A stretch of 45,455 nt of DNA from Microbacterium sp. B19 (lineage in GTDB: Bacteria > Actinomycetota > Actinomycetes > Actinomycetales > Microbacteriaceae). The notes beneath the pieces are model-generated. The model searched no databases. It was not told where the DNA came from and saw only the letters and a list, made by a program, of their open reading frames with translations. Within the stretch, counting starts at the first letter, position 1. Every line of letters starts with the position of its first letter. The stretch is taken from assembly GCF_000333395.1 (NCBI RefSeq), contig NZ_BADA01000441.1, positions 1-45,455 of the forward strand. The letters are read 5' to 3'. The translations under genes and the position numbers were made by a program. This document shows positions 24,830-33,845 of this stretch, piece after piece.

Positions 24830-25458
24830 GCGGGCACCGCGGCGCCGTCGAAGGACGCCGTCACCTCGGCCGCCGTGACGAGGGCGTCGCGCTGCAGGTA
24901 CTGCACGGCCTCGAGGGCGTTGTCGTGCGCGCGCTGCGTGGACCCGGCGACGCAGTCGGTCACCACCCGCACGCGGTAGTCGTGCTGGTGCGCGTCGACC
25001 GCGGTGTAGTGGATGCAGACGTCGGTGAGACCGCCGACGAGCACGACCGTGTCGGCCTTGTACGCCTTCAGCACGATCTCGAGCTCGGTGCCGAAGAACG
25101 CCGAGTAACGGCGCTTGCGGATGAGGAACTCCTCGGGCTGCGGGTCGAGCCACGCCGCGATCTCGGTGTCGGGGTCGCCCTCGATGCAGTGCGGGCCCTC
25201 GGAGCCGTCGAGCTCGCGCCCGATGTCGACGAGCGAGCGCTTGTGCACCTCCTGGATCCACACGACGGGCACGTCGGCCGCGCGGGCGCTGTCGACGAGT
25301 GCGCGGACGCGCGCGCGGCGCTCGGCGCGACCACCCATGAGCACGGGGATGCCACCCTCCTCGGGCGGGGTGGTGCCGGCGCCGCCCTGGATGTCGACGA
25401 CGATCAGGACGGTGCGGCCGACCAGGTGGGCGGGGCCGATGGGGGCGATGTCGGTCAT
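24826..25458 (-). CDS. Isochorismatase-family amidase (N-carbamoylsarcosine-amidase-like)
   Basis: A 210-residue cysteine hydrolase of the isochorismatase superfamily. The triad is Asp22 (IVVDIQGG), Lys115 (LIRKRRYSAFFGT) and Cys148 (GGLTDVCIHYTAVDA). A cis-peptide V-G-G-L-T precedes the cysteine, as in N-carbamoylsarcosine amidase, biuret hydrolase and nicotinamidase relatives. It would release ammonia or carbamate from a small amide. Its GTGA overlap with the GMC gene shows tight co-expression. Together with a flavoprotein of sarcosine-oxidase type elsewhere in the regulon it recalls creatinine-type degradation, but the exact substrate is open. Confidence 0.87.
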   Translation of the reverse strand: MTDIAPIGPAHLVGRTVLIVVDIQGGAGTTPPEEGGIPVLMGGRAERRARVRALVDSARAADVPVVWIQEVHKRSLVDIGRELDGSEGPHCIEGDPDTEIAAWLDPQPEEFLIRKRRYSAFFGTELEIVLKAYKADTVVLVGGLTDVCIHYTAVDAHQHDYRVRVVTDCVAGSTQRAHDNALEAVQYLQRDALVTAAEVTASFDGAAVPA

Positions 25459-25466
25459 GAGGGCTC

Positions 25467-26489
25467 CTAGAGCGTCGGACGGTCGAGCAACCGCCGGGGG
25501 GTGTGGATGAGGATCTGGTCGGCGACCGCCGGGTCGCCGGCGATCTTCGCGATCGCGGGGCCGATGCGGGCGAACAGGTGGTCGTAGCCGCGCCCGCCGT
25601 TGCGGCGGAGGTTGGCCTGGGCCCACACGTCCTGCGCGATGACGAGCTGGTCGCCGTAGCCCTCGGACAGCAGCCACTCGACCATGTCGAGGCGCTCGGC
25701 ATCCGTCGGGTTCCGGAGGTCCGCTCCGCCGTAGTAGAAGTCCGACCCGAAGGTGTCGTACGCGAGCACGGCGCCGGCCTGCGCGATATCGCGGTGGTAG
25801 GCCTGGTCCCAATACTCGTCGAGGTGGCCGATGATCACGCGGTCGGGCGACATGCCCTCCTCGACCAGCACCTCGAGCACCTCGGTCCCGGCCATGCCGC
25901 GGAACGACTGATGGGTGTAGACGGTGGCCCCCGTCTCGGCGCCGGCACGCGCCGCCGCACGGAGCGAGCGCCACTCGGCATCCGTCACGGGGTAGCTCGT
26001 GCCGATCTCGCCGAGGAGGGCGGGGCGGATGCCGGTGCCGTCGATGCCGTCGCGCAGCTGCGTCAGCAGCAGCTCGGTGAGGGTGTCGACGTCGGCGGTC
26101 CGGACGTCGTCCGGCATCGTCGGCTCGACGTAGAACCCGGCCCCGACCATGACGTGCACGCCGGAGCGGCGGGAGATCTCGGGGAGTTCGGCCAGACGGC
26201 GTCCCATGCCGTCGAGGGTGAGCTCGACGACGCCCGAGCCGCCGGCGGTGACGACGTGGGCGAGTTCCTCGCCGGCGACGACGGGGTCGTGCAGGACGAT
26301 GTTCTCGGGGATCGAGAGGAAGTTCCAGCGCAGGTAGGCCATGAGCTCGGGGCCCATCGGCACGCCCTCGGGCGGCAACTCGGTGGGGGTCTTCGCCCAG
26401 ATGCGCAGGTCGCTCAGCAGGTGCTCGTGCATCGACGTGCGGCCCAGGTCGGCGGCGTCGATGGGCCCCAGGACGGTGTGGATGGGCAT
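25467..26489 (-). CDS. Phosphotriesterase-family metallohydrolase, canonical (paralogue C)
   Basis: A 340-residue phosphotriesterase-related hydrolase with all metal ligands: HEH at residues 21-23, the bridging acid in LLGEIGTS, histidine in TVYTHQS, histidine in VIIGHLDE and aspartate in IAQDVW. It shares the TVLGP start and E…ISRRSG segment with paralogues A and B and so shows what those have lost. Enzymes of this group are mostly lactonases or amidases with weak phosphotriesterase activity. It ends in TAG 8 bp before the isochorismatase gene and follows paralogue D by 3 bp. Confidence 0.88.
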   Translation of the reverse strand: MPIHTVLGPIDAADLGRTSMHEHLLSDLRIWAKTPTELPPEGVPMGPELMAYLRWNFLSIPENIVLHDPVVAGEELAHVVTAGGSGVVELTLDGMGRRLAELPEISRRSGVHVMVGAGFYVEPTMPDDVRTADVDTLTELLLTQLRDGIDGTGIRPALLGEIGTSYPVTDAEWRSLRAAARAGAETGATVYTHQSFRGMAGTEVLEVLVEEGMSPDRVIIGHLDEYWDQAYHRDIAQAGAVLAYDTFGSDFYYGGADLRNPTDAERLDMVEWLLSEGYGDQLVIAQDVWAQANLRRNGGRGYDHLFARIGPAIAKIAGDPAVADQILIHTPRRLLDRPTL

Positions 26490-26492
26490 CGG

Positions 26493-27503
26493 TCACTCCC
26501 CGAAGACGGCGCGACGCGGGTTGTCGCGGTGGATGGCGTCGAGGACCTCGGGCGCGATGCCGGATTCGACGGCGATCCGACGGAACTCCTCGAAGAGGAA
26601 GGTGTAGCCCGGGCCGCCGTACGCGCGCAGGTGCGACCGCTGGCAGACGTCGTGCGACAGGAGGACCCGGTCGGCGTAACCCGCGTCGATGATGCGGCGG
26701 AGGTAGTCGATGCGCCGGTCGATCTGGTGGCGCACGAGCGTCCCGCCCACGCGGCAGGTCATGAGACAGTCGTACTCCACGAACGCCCCGCGACGGAGCA
26801 GCTCGAGCGAGTAGTCGACGCTCTTGACGGTGTCGGCGTGGCCGATCACGACGCGCGACGGGTCGACGCCCTCCTCGGTCAGGATCTCGAGCTGTGCGAG
26901 GCCCGTCGGGAACGACGCGGCGTGGGTCGTGATGAGGGCGCCCGTCTCGCGCCCCGCGCGGGCGGCGGCGCGGAACGACCGCTCCTCGACCGCGGTGATG
27001 TGCGACAGGTCCGAGGCGATCTCGCCGATCACGCCCGCGCGCACGCCCGTGCCGGGGATCTCGTCGAGGAGGTCGGCGATGAGGAAGTCGGCCAGGGTGT
27101 TCGTCGGCGTCCGGTCGAACCACTCCTTGTCGAGGTAGGTGTCGTAGTAGTGGCCGGTCCCGAGGATGACCTGGATGCCACTGGCCTCCGCGGCGCGGCG
27201 CGTCGCTCGGACGTTCGCGATCGAGCGCGATCCGGTCCGCCGGTTCTGCTGCAGCTCCGTGATGTCGTCGCTCTCGCCGAACGGCGCCGCGTAGTCGCTG
27301 AGCTCGCCGTTCGTGAGGTCGATGAGCGTCGAGCCGCCCGCGGCGCGGAACAGCGCGAGCTCGGCGAGCATCTCCTCCTCGACCGCGAGGTAGCCGTCCT
27401 GCGGGGTCGTGCGCGTCATGTTGATGTAGACGTGCTCGTGCGGCAGCGTGACGCCGAGCCGCTCGGGGGCGATCGGCCCCGAGACGCCGTGGACGGTGAG
27501 CAT
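26493..27503 (-). CDS. Phosphotriesterase-family metallohydrolase, canonical (paralogue D)
   Basis: A 336-residue phosphotriesterase-related protein. Ligands present: HEH at 22-24 (LPHEHVY), bridging Glu in GVIGEIASD, His in LITTHAAS, His in VIGHADT and Asp in LLSHDVCQ. It is more distant from the other three paralogues and looks like the broad lactonase/phosphotriesterase-homology group. The ATG at 27503 is selected because LPHEHVY then falls at the usual distance. Located directly after the aldehyde dehydrogenase gene. Probable role: ring-opening of a lactone or lactam intermediate. Confidence 0.88.
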   Translation of the reverse strand: MLTVHGVSGPIAPERLGVTLPHEHVYINMTRTTPQDGYLAVEEEMLAELALFRAAGGSTLIDLTNGELSDYAAPFGESDDITELQQNRRTGSRSIANVRATRRAAEASGIQVILGTGHYYDTYLDKEWFDRTPTNTLADFLIADLLDEIPGTGVRAGVIGEIASDLSHITAVEERSFRAAARAGRETGALITTHAASFPTGLAQLEILTEEGVDPSRVVIGHADTVKSVDYSLELLRRGAFVEYDCLMTCRVGGTLVRHQIDRRIDYLRRIIDAGYADRVLLSHDVCQRSHLRAYGGPGYTFLFEEFRRIAVESGIAPEVLDAIHRDNPRRAVFGE

Positions 27504-27508
27504 GCCGG

Positions 27509-28975
27509 TCACGCCTCCGGGATCGCGATGACGACGCTCTTGGTCTCGAGGAAGCCGCGCAGCCCTTCCTCGCCGAGGTCGCGGCCGAGCCCCGACTCCC
27601 CCGTACCGCCGAACGACAGCGCCGGGTCGAACAGGTTGTAGGTGTTGATCCACACCGTGCCGGCGTCCAGCGCGGCGGCCATGCGGTGCGCCCGGCCGAG
27701 GTCGCGGGTCCACACGCCCGCCGCGAGGCCGTACGCGGTGTCGTTGGCGATGCGGATGGCATCCGCCTCGTCCTCGAAGGGGATGATGCCGACGACGGGT
27801 CCGAAGATCTCCTCGCGGGCGATGCGCATGTCGTTGGTGACGCCGGCGAACAGGGTCGGCTCGACGTAGAAGCCCGGCTCGCGGACCCCGCCGCCGGCGA
27901 GGAGGGTCGCGCCCTCGTCGACACCGGCGCGGATGTAGCCGAGCACGCGCTCGCGCTGCTCCTCCGACACGAGCGGACCGACCGTGATGCCGCCGTCGAG
28001 GCCGTCGCCGACGGGGACGCGGCCCACGGCCGCCGTCATCCGCTCGGTCATCTCGGCGAGGATCGAGCGCTGCACGAGCAGGCGGCTGCCCGCGGTGCAC
28101 ATCTGCCCCGAGTGGCCGAACGACGCGCGCATCGCGGTGAGGACCGCGGCATCCAGGTCGGCGTCCTCGAAGACGATGTTCGGGCTCTTGCCGCCGAGCT
28201 CGAGCGTCACGCGCGTGAAGTCGTCGGCCGCGGCGTGCGCGACCAGGCGCCCCACCTCGGTCGACCCGGTGAAGGTGATCTTCGCGATGCCGGGGTGGGC
28301 GGTGAGCGCGGCGCCGACCGACCCGTCGCCCGTGAGGATGCTCACGGTGCCGGCGGGAACGCCCGCCTCCGCCAGGATGCCGCCGAGGCGGAGGAGCGTG
28401 AGCGGGGTGTCCTCCGCGGGCTTGGCGACCACGGGGCAGCCCGCGGCGAGCGCCGGGGCGAGCTTGAACGCGGCGGTCATGATCGGGAAGTTCCACGGCA
28501 GGATGATCGCCACCGGGCCCACCGGTTCCTGCACGGTGTAGACGTGGTGCCCGCCGCCGTCGACCGACACGACCGTGCCGCCCAGGCGCGACGGCGCCCC
28601 GGCGAAGTGCCGGAACGTGCGCGCCGCCATCGCGGTGTCGGCGCGGGAGCGCTCGATGGGCTTGCCGTTGTCGCGCGTCTCGAGCACCGCGAGCTCTTCG
28701 AGCCGCTCCTCGATGAGGTCGGCGACCCGGTTGAGGATCCGCGCGCGCTCGAGCGGCGCGAGCCCCCGCCAGCGGCGGTCGGCGTGCGTCGCGACGGCGA
28801 GCGCGACCGCGGCGTCGACGTCGGCGGCCGTGGCGTCGGCCACGGTCGTGAGCACTTCCCCGGTGGCGGGGTCGATCACCGGACGCGCGGGGCGCTCGCC
28901 GAGCGGCATCCACTCTCCGCCGAGGAGGAACGGTTCGTACTCCGGCAGCGCGGTGACGGTGGGGCGAAGGCTCAT
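27509..28975 (-). CDS. Aldehyde dehydrogenase family protein
   Basis: A 488-residue NAD(P)-dependent aldehyde dehydrogenase. The cofactor motif ILPWNFPIMTAAFKLAPALAAGCPVVAKPAE, the glycine-rich FTGSTEVG, the catalytic glutamate in VTLELGGKSPN and the catalytic cysteine in GHSGQMCTAGSR are all present, as is EEIFGPVV. It is of normal length. Being third after the Rieske oxygenase and next to the gamma-glutamylation ligase, it resembles the PuuA-PuuC pairing of gamma-glutamylated amine breakdown and may oxidise a gamma-glutamyl-aminoaldehyde or an aldehyde from the GMC enzyme or amine oxidases (inference). Confidence 0.92.
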   Translation of the reverse strand: MSLRPTVTALPEYEPFLLGGEWMPLGERPARPVIDPATGEVLTTVADATAADVDAAVALAVATHADRRWRGLAPLERARILNRVADLIEERLEELAVLETRDNGKPIERSRADTAMAARTFRHFAGAPSRLGGTVVSVDGGGHHVYTVQEPVGPVAIILPWNFPIMTAAFKLAPALAAGCPVVAKPAEDTPLTLLRLGGILAEAGVPAGTVSILTGDGSVGAALTAHPGIAKITFTGSTEVGRLVAHAAADDFTRVTLELGGKSPNIVFEDADLDAAVLTAMRASFGHSGQMCTAGSRLLVQRSILAEMTERMTAAVGRVPVGDGLDGGITVGPLVSEEQRERVLGYIRAGVDEGATLLAGGGVREPGFYVEPTLFAGVTNDMRIAREEIFGPVVGIIPFEDEADAIRIANDTAYGLAAGVWTRDLGRAHRMAAALDAGTVWINTYNLFDPALSFGGTGESGLGRDLGEEGLRGFLETKSVVIAIPEA

Positions 28976-28983
28976 GGGGGTCC

Positions 28984-30513
28984 TCAGAAGATCTCGAAGT
29001 ACTCGCGCTGCTCCCAGTCGGAGACGTGGCGAAGGTAGCGGGCGAACTCCGCCCTCTTGATGGTCGCGTACCAGTCGACGACGACGTCGCCGAGCGCGGC
29101 GCGGAACACCGCGTCGGCCTCGAACGCGTCGACGGCGGCGCCCAGCGAGGCCGGGAGCGACGGGGCGTCCGTGCGGTACGGGTCGGTTGTCGGCGCCGGC
29201 GGGATGAGACCCCGGTCGATGCCGTCGACGCCGCTGATCAGCTGCGACGCGATGTACAGGTACGGGTTGGCCGCGGGCTCGCCCGAACGGTTCTCCAGGC
29301 GCGTCGCGGGGTCGCCCACGCCGCCGACGGCGCGGACCATCGCGCCCTTGTTGTCGATGCCCCACGCGATGCGGTCGGGTGCGAGCGAGTTCGGCTGGTA
29401 GCGCTTGTAGCCGTTGACCGTCGGGGTCGTGAACGCCGCCGCGGCACCGGCGTGCGCGAGCAGACCGCCCAGGTAAGCCGAGCCGAGCAGCGACAGCGTC
29501 GTGCCGGGGGCGTCGGGGACGAACGCGCCGCGACCGGTCGCCCGATCGGTGAGCGACTGGTGCAGGTGCCACCCGGTGGACGCGCCCTCGGCGCCCTGCG
29601 GGCGGGACATGAACGTCGCGTGATACCCGAGGCCGGCGGCGATGCGCCGGACGGCGGTGCGGCACAGGACGATGGCATCCGCGATCTCGGCGGCCGAGCC
29701 GGCCTCCATCGTGATCTCGAACTGGCTGGGACCGAACTCCAGCTCGATCGAGCGCAGCGGCAGGTCGAGCAGCGTCAGCCCGCGGTACAGCGCGTCGACG
29801 AGCGGCTGCATGCGGTCGAGTCCCTCTTCGAGCAGCAGCTGCGATCCGCGCGTGGTCGGGGCCGCGAGCGAAGCGGCACCCGGGCGGCCCGGCGCACCGA
29901 CGTGCTCGGTGCCGAGGGCGGCGTCCTCGGCGCGGAAGACGTGGAACTCCAGCTCGGCGCCGACGGTCATGTCATAGCCCCGCGAGGCGAGGGTGGTCAG
30001 CTCGTTGCGGAGGATCGTGCGGGTGCAGAACGGCACGGGGCTGCCGTCGGGGAAGTGCAGGTCGCACAGGATCCACGCGGTCCCCGGCGCCCACGGCAGC
30101 ACGCGGAACGTCGTGGGGTCGGGCACCAGCACGATGTCGCCGGCGCCGCTGAACCCGCCGACCCCGACGCCCGTCTCGGCGCTGAACACCGAGAAGACGG
30201 ACTGCCCCGACGTGTCCTTCAGCAGCAGCGAACTCGGTGCCGTCACGCCCGAGCGGAGGGCGGCGGCGAGTCCGCCGCGCGCGATGGTCTTCCCGCGCAG
30301 GATGCCGTGCTGGTCGACGAACGAGAAGCGGACCATGTCGATGCCGAGCTCGTCCACGACGCGGCGCATCTGACCCGCGGCGGCGTACTTCGCCTCACTC
30401 CACAGCCCGTGCCGGTGGACGAAGCCCTCCCGGTCTGCCGCGAGCATCGGCCGCGCCGAGATGCCGCCGCCGCTCTCCGAGACGGGGCGCTCGTCGACGT
30501 TGCGCTCACGCAT
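28984..30513 (-). CDS. Glutamine-synthetase-like gamma-glutamylamide ligase
   Basis: A 509-residue protein of the glutamine synthetase superfamily. It has the N-terminal beta-grasp (DMVRFSFVDQHGILRGKTI), the metal-binding glutamates in GAELEFHVF and IELEFGPSQFEI, the ATP region TGWHLHQSLTD, and NRSGEPAANPYLYIASQL near residue 400. The DQHGxxRGK motif and lack of a separate adenylylation loop place it with ligases that attach glutamate to amines (PuuA, anilide ligases such as TdnQ/AtdA1), not with the housekeeping enzyme. The ATG at 30513 overlaps the Rieske gene by 8 bp. Direct neighbourhood to a Rieske oxygenase is the arrangement seen in aniline catabolism, where the gamma-glutamyl amide is the true oxygenase substrate. 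Confidence 0.85.
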   Translation of the reverse strand: MRERNVDERPVSESGGGISARPMLAADREGFVHRHGLWSEAKYAAAGQMRRVVDELGIDMVRFSFVDQHGILRGKTIARGGLAAALRSGVTAPSSLLLKDTSGQSVFSVFSAETGVGVGGFSGAGDIVLVPDPTTFRVLPWAPGTAWILCDLHFPDGSPVPFCTRTILRNELTTLASRGYDMTVGAELEFHVFRAEDAALGTEHVGAPGRPGAASLAAPTTRGSQLLLEEGLDRMQPLVDALYRGLTLLDLPLRSIELEFGPSQFEITMEAGSAAEIADAIVLCRTAVRRIAAGLGYHATFMSRPQGAEGASTGWHLHQSLTDRATGRGAFVPDAPGTTLSLLGSAYLGGLLAHAGAAAAFTTPTVNGYKRYQPNSLAPDRIAWGIDNKGAMVRAVGGVGDPATRLENRSGEPAANPYLYIASQLISGVDGIDRGLIPPAPTTDPYRTDAPSLPASLGAAVDAFEADAVFRAALGDVVVDWYATIKRAEFARYLRHVSDWEQREYFEIF

Positions 30514-31843
30514 CGACGGTCTCCTCGGCGGTCGCCTTCGGGGCGGCCCACGGCGAGGCGGAGCGGCGCTCCTGCTCGCGCTGGACCCAGCGCTCCTGCC
30601 ACGCGTCGTTGGCCGCGATCGTGTCCATCGCGAGCGGCCCGGTGAGCTTCGCGGCCTCCGCATCGCTCACGGGGTGCGAGGGCGTCTGCCCACCCGCGGC
30701 GAACGAATCGATCGCGCGGAGGAGCAGGCGGCGGTTGGCGGTGACGGCGCGGTCCGAGACGCCGAGGCGCTCGACCGTGCGGTCCTGGATCGGGCCCATG
30801 CTCTCGACGGCCCACTGGTCGTGGACGTTGATGTCCAGGCCCATGCCCGTGTACGTGAGGTCCTTCTGCTCCTGCGGGTCGAAACCCCAGTTGTTGTCGC
30901 GGTTGCGGATCGGCCGGTAGTCCGGCAGCGTCACGCCCTCGAGGCGCTGCTGCAGCAGGGTCTCCTTGTCGGTGACCTCGGCGAAGTCGTACCAGATCAT
31001 GTACCAGTAGTGATGCTCGTCGTCGATCGGCACGTGCCACTGCGTGAACACCTTGGTGTTACCGAACGGCACGACGAAGGCGTTCGGGAACATGAGGTTC
31101 GTCACGCGGACGTGTTTGATGTCGTCGGTGAGCTGCCGCAGCGCGAAGACGCGGAGGCCGTGCTCGGCGCTCTCGACCTCGATGTCGGGGCGGTAGCTCT
31201 CGCCCACGAGCATCGAGAGCTTCTTGCCGGTGCCCTCGACCTCCTCGGCGAACTGCTGCCCGTACATCTCGCGCGGGTCCTCCTGGATGAAGCGGTGCAG
31301 GAACGACACGTGGCTCGGGTCGATGCCGCCCTCGAGGCCCTGCAGCCAGTTGCAGTCCCACAGGCCCTTGAACGCGAAGGTGTACTCCTCGGGCGCGATG
31401 AAGCAGTCGTAGTCCGGGAACGGCGGCGGGTCGCCCGCACCCATGTAGGTGAAGATGATCCCGTTCTTCTCGACGCACGGGTAGTTGGCGATGCGGATCT
31501 TGCCGAGGAATTGGCTGTGCTCGGGCTCGGCCGGCTGCTCGACGCACTTGCCCTCTCCGTCATAGAGCCACCCGTGGTACAGGCACCGGATGCCATCCTC
31601 CTCGAGGCGGCCGTACGACAGGTCGACCCCGCGGTGGGCGCAGTAGCGGCTGATGAGGCCCCAGCCCTCGCGCTTCTTGAACAGCACGAGGTCCTCGCTC
31701 ATGATGCGGACGGCCTTCACCGGCCGCTCCCCCGGCATCTCGGACACGAGCGCGGCAGGCTGCCAGTACGAGCGCAGCAGGTTGCCGAGCGGAGTGCCGG
31801 GACCGGACCGGGTGATCTTCTCGTTGTCTTCCTGCTTCAGCAT
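30506..31843 (-). CDS. Rieske non-haem iron oxygenase (phthalate-dioxygenase/VanA type)
   Basis: A 445-residue single-component-type oxygenase. The [2Fe-2S] Rieske ligands are Cys68-x-His70 and Cys87-x2-His90. The catalytic part begins NWLQGLEGGIDPSHVSFLH, with bridging Asp175 and iron ligands His178 and His183, a wording typical of the phthalate 4,5-dioxygenase/LigX group that hydroxylates or demethylates aromatic acids and alkaloids. The C-terminus carries an Ala/Glu-rich tail. The dedicated reductase gene lies 54 bp upstream, and gene products downstream can process an amine or amide product. The ATG at 31843 is the first sensible start. Confidence 0.9.
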   Translation of the reverse strand: MLKQEDNEKITRSGPGTPLGNLLRSYWQPAALVSEMPGERPVKAVRIMSEDLVLFKKREGWGLISRYCAHRGVDLSYGRLEEDGIRCLYHGWLYDGEGKCVEQPAEPEHSQFLGKIRIANYPCVEKNGIIFTYMGAGDPPPFPDYDCFIAPEEYTFAFKGLWDCNWLQGLEGGIDPSHVSFLHRFIQEDPREMYGQQFAEEVEGTGKKLSMLVGESYRPDIEVESAEHGLRVFALRQLTDDIKHVRVTNLMFPNAFVVPFGNTKVFTQWHVPIDDEHHYWYMIWYDFAEVTDKETLLQQRLEGVTLPDYRPIRNRDNNWGFDPQEQKDLTYTGMGLDINVHDQWAVESMGPIQDRTVERLGVSDRAVTANRRLLLRAIDSFAAGGQTPSHPVSDAEAAKLTGPLAMDTIAANDAWQERWVQREQERRSASPWAAPKATAEETVDA

Positions 31844-31897
31844 CGCCGTCGCCTCTCGTGCTCTGTCGTGGTCGGTTTCGTGGGGGTTCCGGGCGGG

Positions 31898-32845
31898 TCA
31901 GGCCTGGAGGACGAGGACGGGGCACGCCGAACGCGAGACGCACACCATCATGCAGTCGTTGGCGGCCCGTTCCTGGGTCGTCAGGACGAAGTCGCGGTGC
32001 TCCACTTCGCCCTCGAGCACGCCCGTCTCGCAGCTGCCGCAGATGCCCTCCTCGCAGTCGGAGAGCACCTCGACTCCCGCCTCGCGCAGCACCTCGAGCA
32101 CGGTCTGCTCGGGTTCGACGGTCACCTCGACGCCCGTGAGCGCGAGGCGCACGGCGAACGGGCCGCCGGGTTCGTACTCGACGACGGGCGCGGTGAAGTA
32201 CTCCAGGTGCAGACGACCGGATGCCTCGGGCACGACGCGCGTGACCTCTTCGAGCATGCGCGCCGGGCCGCACGCGTAAACCGCGGCGTTCGGGTGGGCC
32301 GCGAGCTCGGCCTCGAGGTCGGCGCGGACGCCCTCGTCGCGGGCGACGACGTCGACCGCTCCCCCGGGGATCGTGGCGAGGACGTCGAGGAAGGCCATGC
32401 GGGTGCGGGAGGCGCCGAGGTACAGCACCCGCCACGGCACGCCCGCCGCGGCGGCGGCGCGCACCATGGGCAGAACCGGCGTGATGCCGATGCCGCCCGC
32501 GAGGAACAGGTACTCGCCGGCGGGGACGAGGCCGAAGTGGTTGCGGGGACCGCGGAGCGACACGACGTCGCCCGGGCGGAGGCGCTCGTGCACGGCTCGG
32601 GAACCGCCGCGGCTCTGCTCCTCGCGCAGGACGGCGATGCGATAGCGCGCCGAGCCGGGCTCGCCGCAGAGCGAGTACTGGCGGACCGGGGCCCCGGGGA
32701 GGGCGAGGTCGACGTGGGCGCCGGGCGTCCATTCGGGCAGCGGTCCGTCGACGCCCTCGAGTTCCACGGACATCACGTCGGCGGTCTCGAGGGTCAGGGA
32801 GCGTACGCGAGCGCGTAGCTCTCCGGCATCCTCTCGAGTCGTCAT
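31898..32845 (-). CDS. Rieske oxygenase reductase (VanB/phthalate dioxygenase reductase type)
   Basis: A 315-residue electron-transfer flavoprotein: flavin-binding domain with RQYSLCG (residues 55-61), NAD-binding domain starting LAGGIGITPVLPM (115-127) and YACGPARM, then a C-terminal plant-type [2Fe-2S] ferredoxin domain with Cys264, Cys269, Cys272 and Cys302. It passes electrons from NAD(P)H to the oxygenase encoded next to it. The first gene of the 12-gene operon. A TAGGAT -10 box sits 6 nt before the ATG on the minus strand, so the transcript is probably leaderless and directly overlapped by operator site f. Confidence 0.92.
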   Translation of the reverse strand: MTTREDAGELRARVRSLTLETADVMSVELEGVDGPLPEWTPGAHVDLALPGAPVRQYSLCGEPGSARYRIAVLREEQSRGGSRAVHERLRPGDVVSLRGPRNHFGLVPAGEYLFLAGGIGITPVLPMVRAAAAAGVPWRVLYLGASRTRMAFLDVLATIPGGAVDVVARDEGVRADLEAELAAHPNAAVYACGPARMLEEVTRVVPEASGRLHLEYFTAPVVEYEPGGPFAVRLALTGVEVTVEPEQTVLEVLREAGVEVLSDCEEGICGSCETGVLEGEVEHRDFVLTTQERAANDCMMVCVSRSACPVLVLQA

Positions 32846-32849
32846 GTTT

Positions 32850-32876
32850 GGATCCTAACAGATGCAGATTGGATCC
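32850..32876. promoter_or_regulatory. Paired GGATCC operator, site f (main catabolic operon)
   Basis: GGATCC at 32850-32855 and 32871-32876, 21 bp apart. On the minus strand the near copy is embedded in TTAGGATCCAAACATGAC (32841-32858), identical to 8593-8610 in front of the cupin gene. The GntR gene reads away from it on the plus strand, so site f may also serve autoregulation. Confidence 0.78.
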
Positions 32877-32987
32877 CGAATCATTGGTCTGGGAGCCAGT
32901 ACCGCGTGGATTGCGTGGCATCCGGCACCCGTTCTGCTAGGTTCGCACCTCGTGGGATCGCGACCACGATCGACCGAGAGGGGCACC

Positions 32988-33710
32988 ATGGCCGCACGGG
33001 GGGAAACCGAGATCACGGCGGCCGGGGGGCACGCGCTCGTCGACGAGATCGCCGCCAAGATCCGGGAACGCATCATGTCGGGCGACATCCCCATCGGCGC
33101 GCAGCTACGGCAAGCGGAGCTCGCCAACGACTTCGGCGTCAGCCGCACCCCGGTGCGCGAAGCGCTGCGCCAGCTGCAGACCGGCGGCCTCATCGAGGTG
33201 CTGCCCAACCGCGGTGCCGTCGTGCGCGTGCCGGCGCCGTGGGAGGTGCGCGAGGCCTACGAGGTGCGCGCCGAGCTCGAAGCCCTCGCGGCGGCCCGCG
33301 CCGTCGAGCGCATCTCGCGCAACGACGTGACGCGCCTCCGCGCGGCCAACCAGGACATGTACGACCGCTCCGTCGAGCGCGAGCGCGGTCAGAGCGACCC
33401 TGCCCTCGCGAGCCGCCGCGAGAACGACGTGTTCCACAACACGATCGCGCAGGTCTCCGCCAACGCCCGCCTCGCCCGCGCGATCGAGGAGATCAACGAG
33501 ACCTTCCCCCGCAACGTCTCGGCTCAGCTCCTCGTGGGCGACGACCGCCACCGCGAGGAGAACTTCCAGGAGCACGTCCGCATCATCGACGCGATCGAGC
33601 GCGGCGACGCCGAAGCCGCCCGCCGCGAGATGCGCGACCACGTCCTGAAGGCCGGCGAGCAGCTGGCGCGCTGGTACGAGCGGCGCTCCGCGACGGTGTT
33701 CACCGGCTGA
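32988..33710 (+). CDS. GntR-family regulator with FCD domain (VanR-like), probable master regulator
   Basis: A 240-residue regulator. An N-terminal winged helix (HALVDEIAAKIRERIMSGDIPIGAQLRQAELANDFGVSRTPVREALRQLQTGGLIEVLPNRGAVVRVP, about residues 15-78) is followed by an all-helical FCD ligand domain whose metal-binding histidines are seen in ENDVFHNTIAQ and the HVRIIDAIERGD stretch. The ATG at 32988 has a purine-rich ribosome site (GAGAGGGG) and a TAGGTT -10-like box 44 nt before it. Transcribed divergently from the catabolic operon across operator site f. VanR of Caulobacter, from the same GntR/FCD group, binds ATTGGATCCAAT, which fits the GGATCC pairs found at seven promoters here. Probably a repressor released by a pathway metabolite. 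Confidence 0.9.
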   Translation: MAARGETEITAAGGHALVDEIAAKIRERIMSGDIPIGAQLRQAELANDFGVSRTPVREALRQLQTGGLIEVLPNRGAVVRVPAPWEVREAYEVRAELEALAAARAVERISRNDVTRLRAANQDMYDRSVERERGQSDPALASRRENDVFHNTIAQVSANARLARAIEEINETFPRNVSAQLLVGDDRHREENFQEHVRIIDAIERGDAEAARREMRDHVLKAGEQLARWYERRSATVFTG

Positions 33711-33760
33711 CGCGGGGGGGGTCGGAGGACACCGTTCCATGTGTCCGCCGCGGAAAACAA

Positions 33761-33787
33761 GAATCCCCTCGCGAGGCGAGGGGATTC
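33761..33787. terminator. Hairpin terminator after the GntR gene
   Basis: GAATCCCCTCGC and its complement around a GAG loop, 50 nt past the GntR stop, with an AAAACAA run upstream. A stable 12-bp stem that should end transcription and marks the left border of the defence-like island. Confidence 0.82.
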
Positions 33788-33845
33788 CGGGATAGGCACG
33801 ACGGTCCAAGCCCGTCGCTCTGCACTCGACGGTACGTTCTAGGTC

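Noticed and set aside
24826-27924. Long minus-strand frame of over 1000 codons running across several genes
   Set aside because: Only its last 210 codons (the isochorismatase-like protein) have family similarity; the rest is a shadow of the two phosphotriesterase genes and the aldehyde dehydrogenase.
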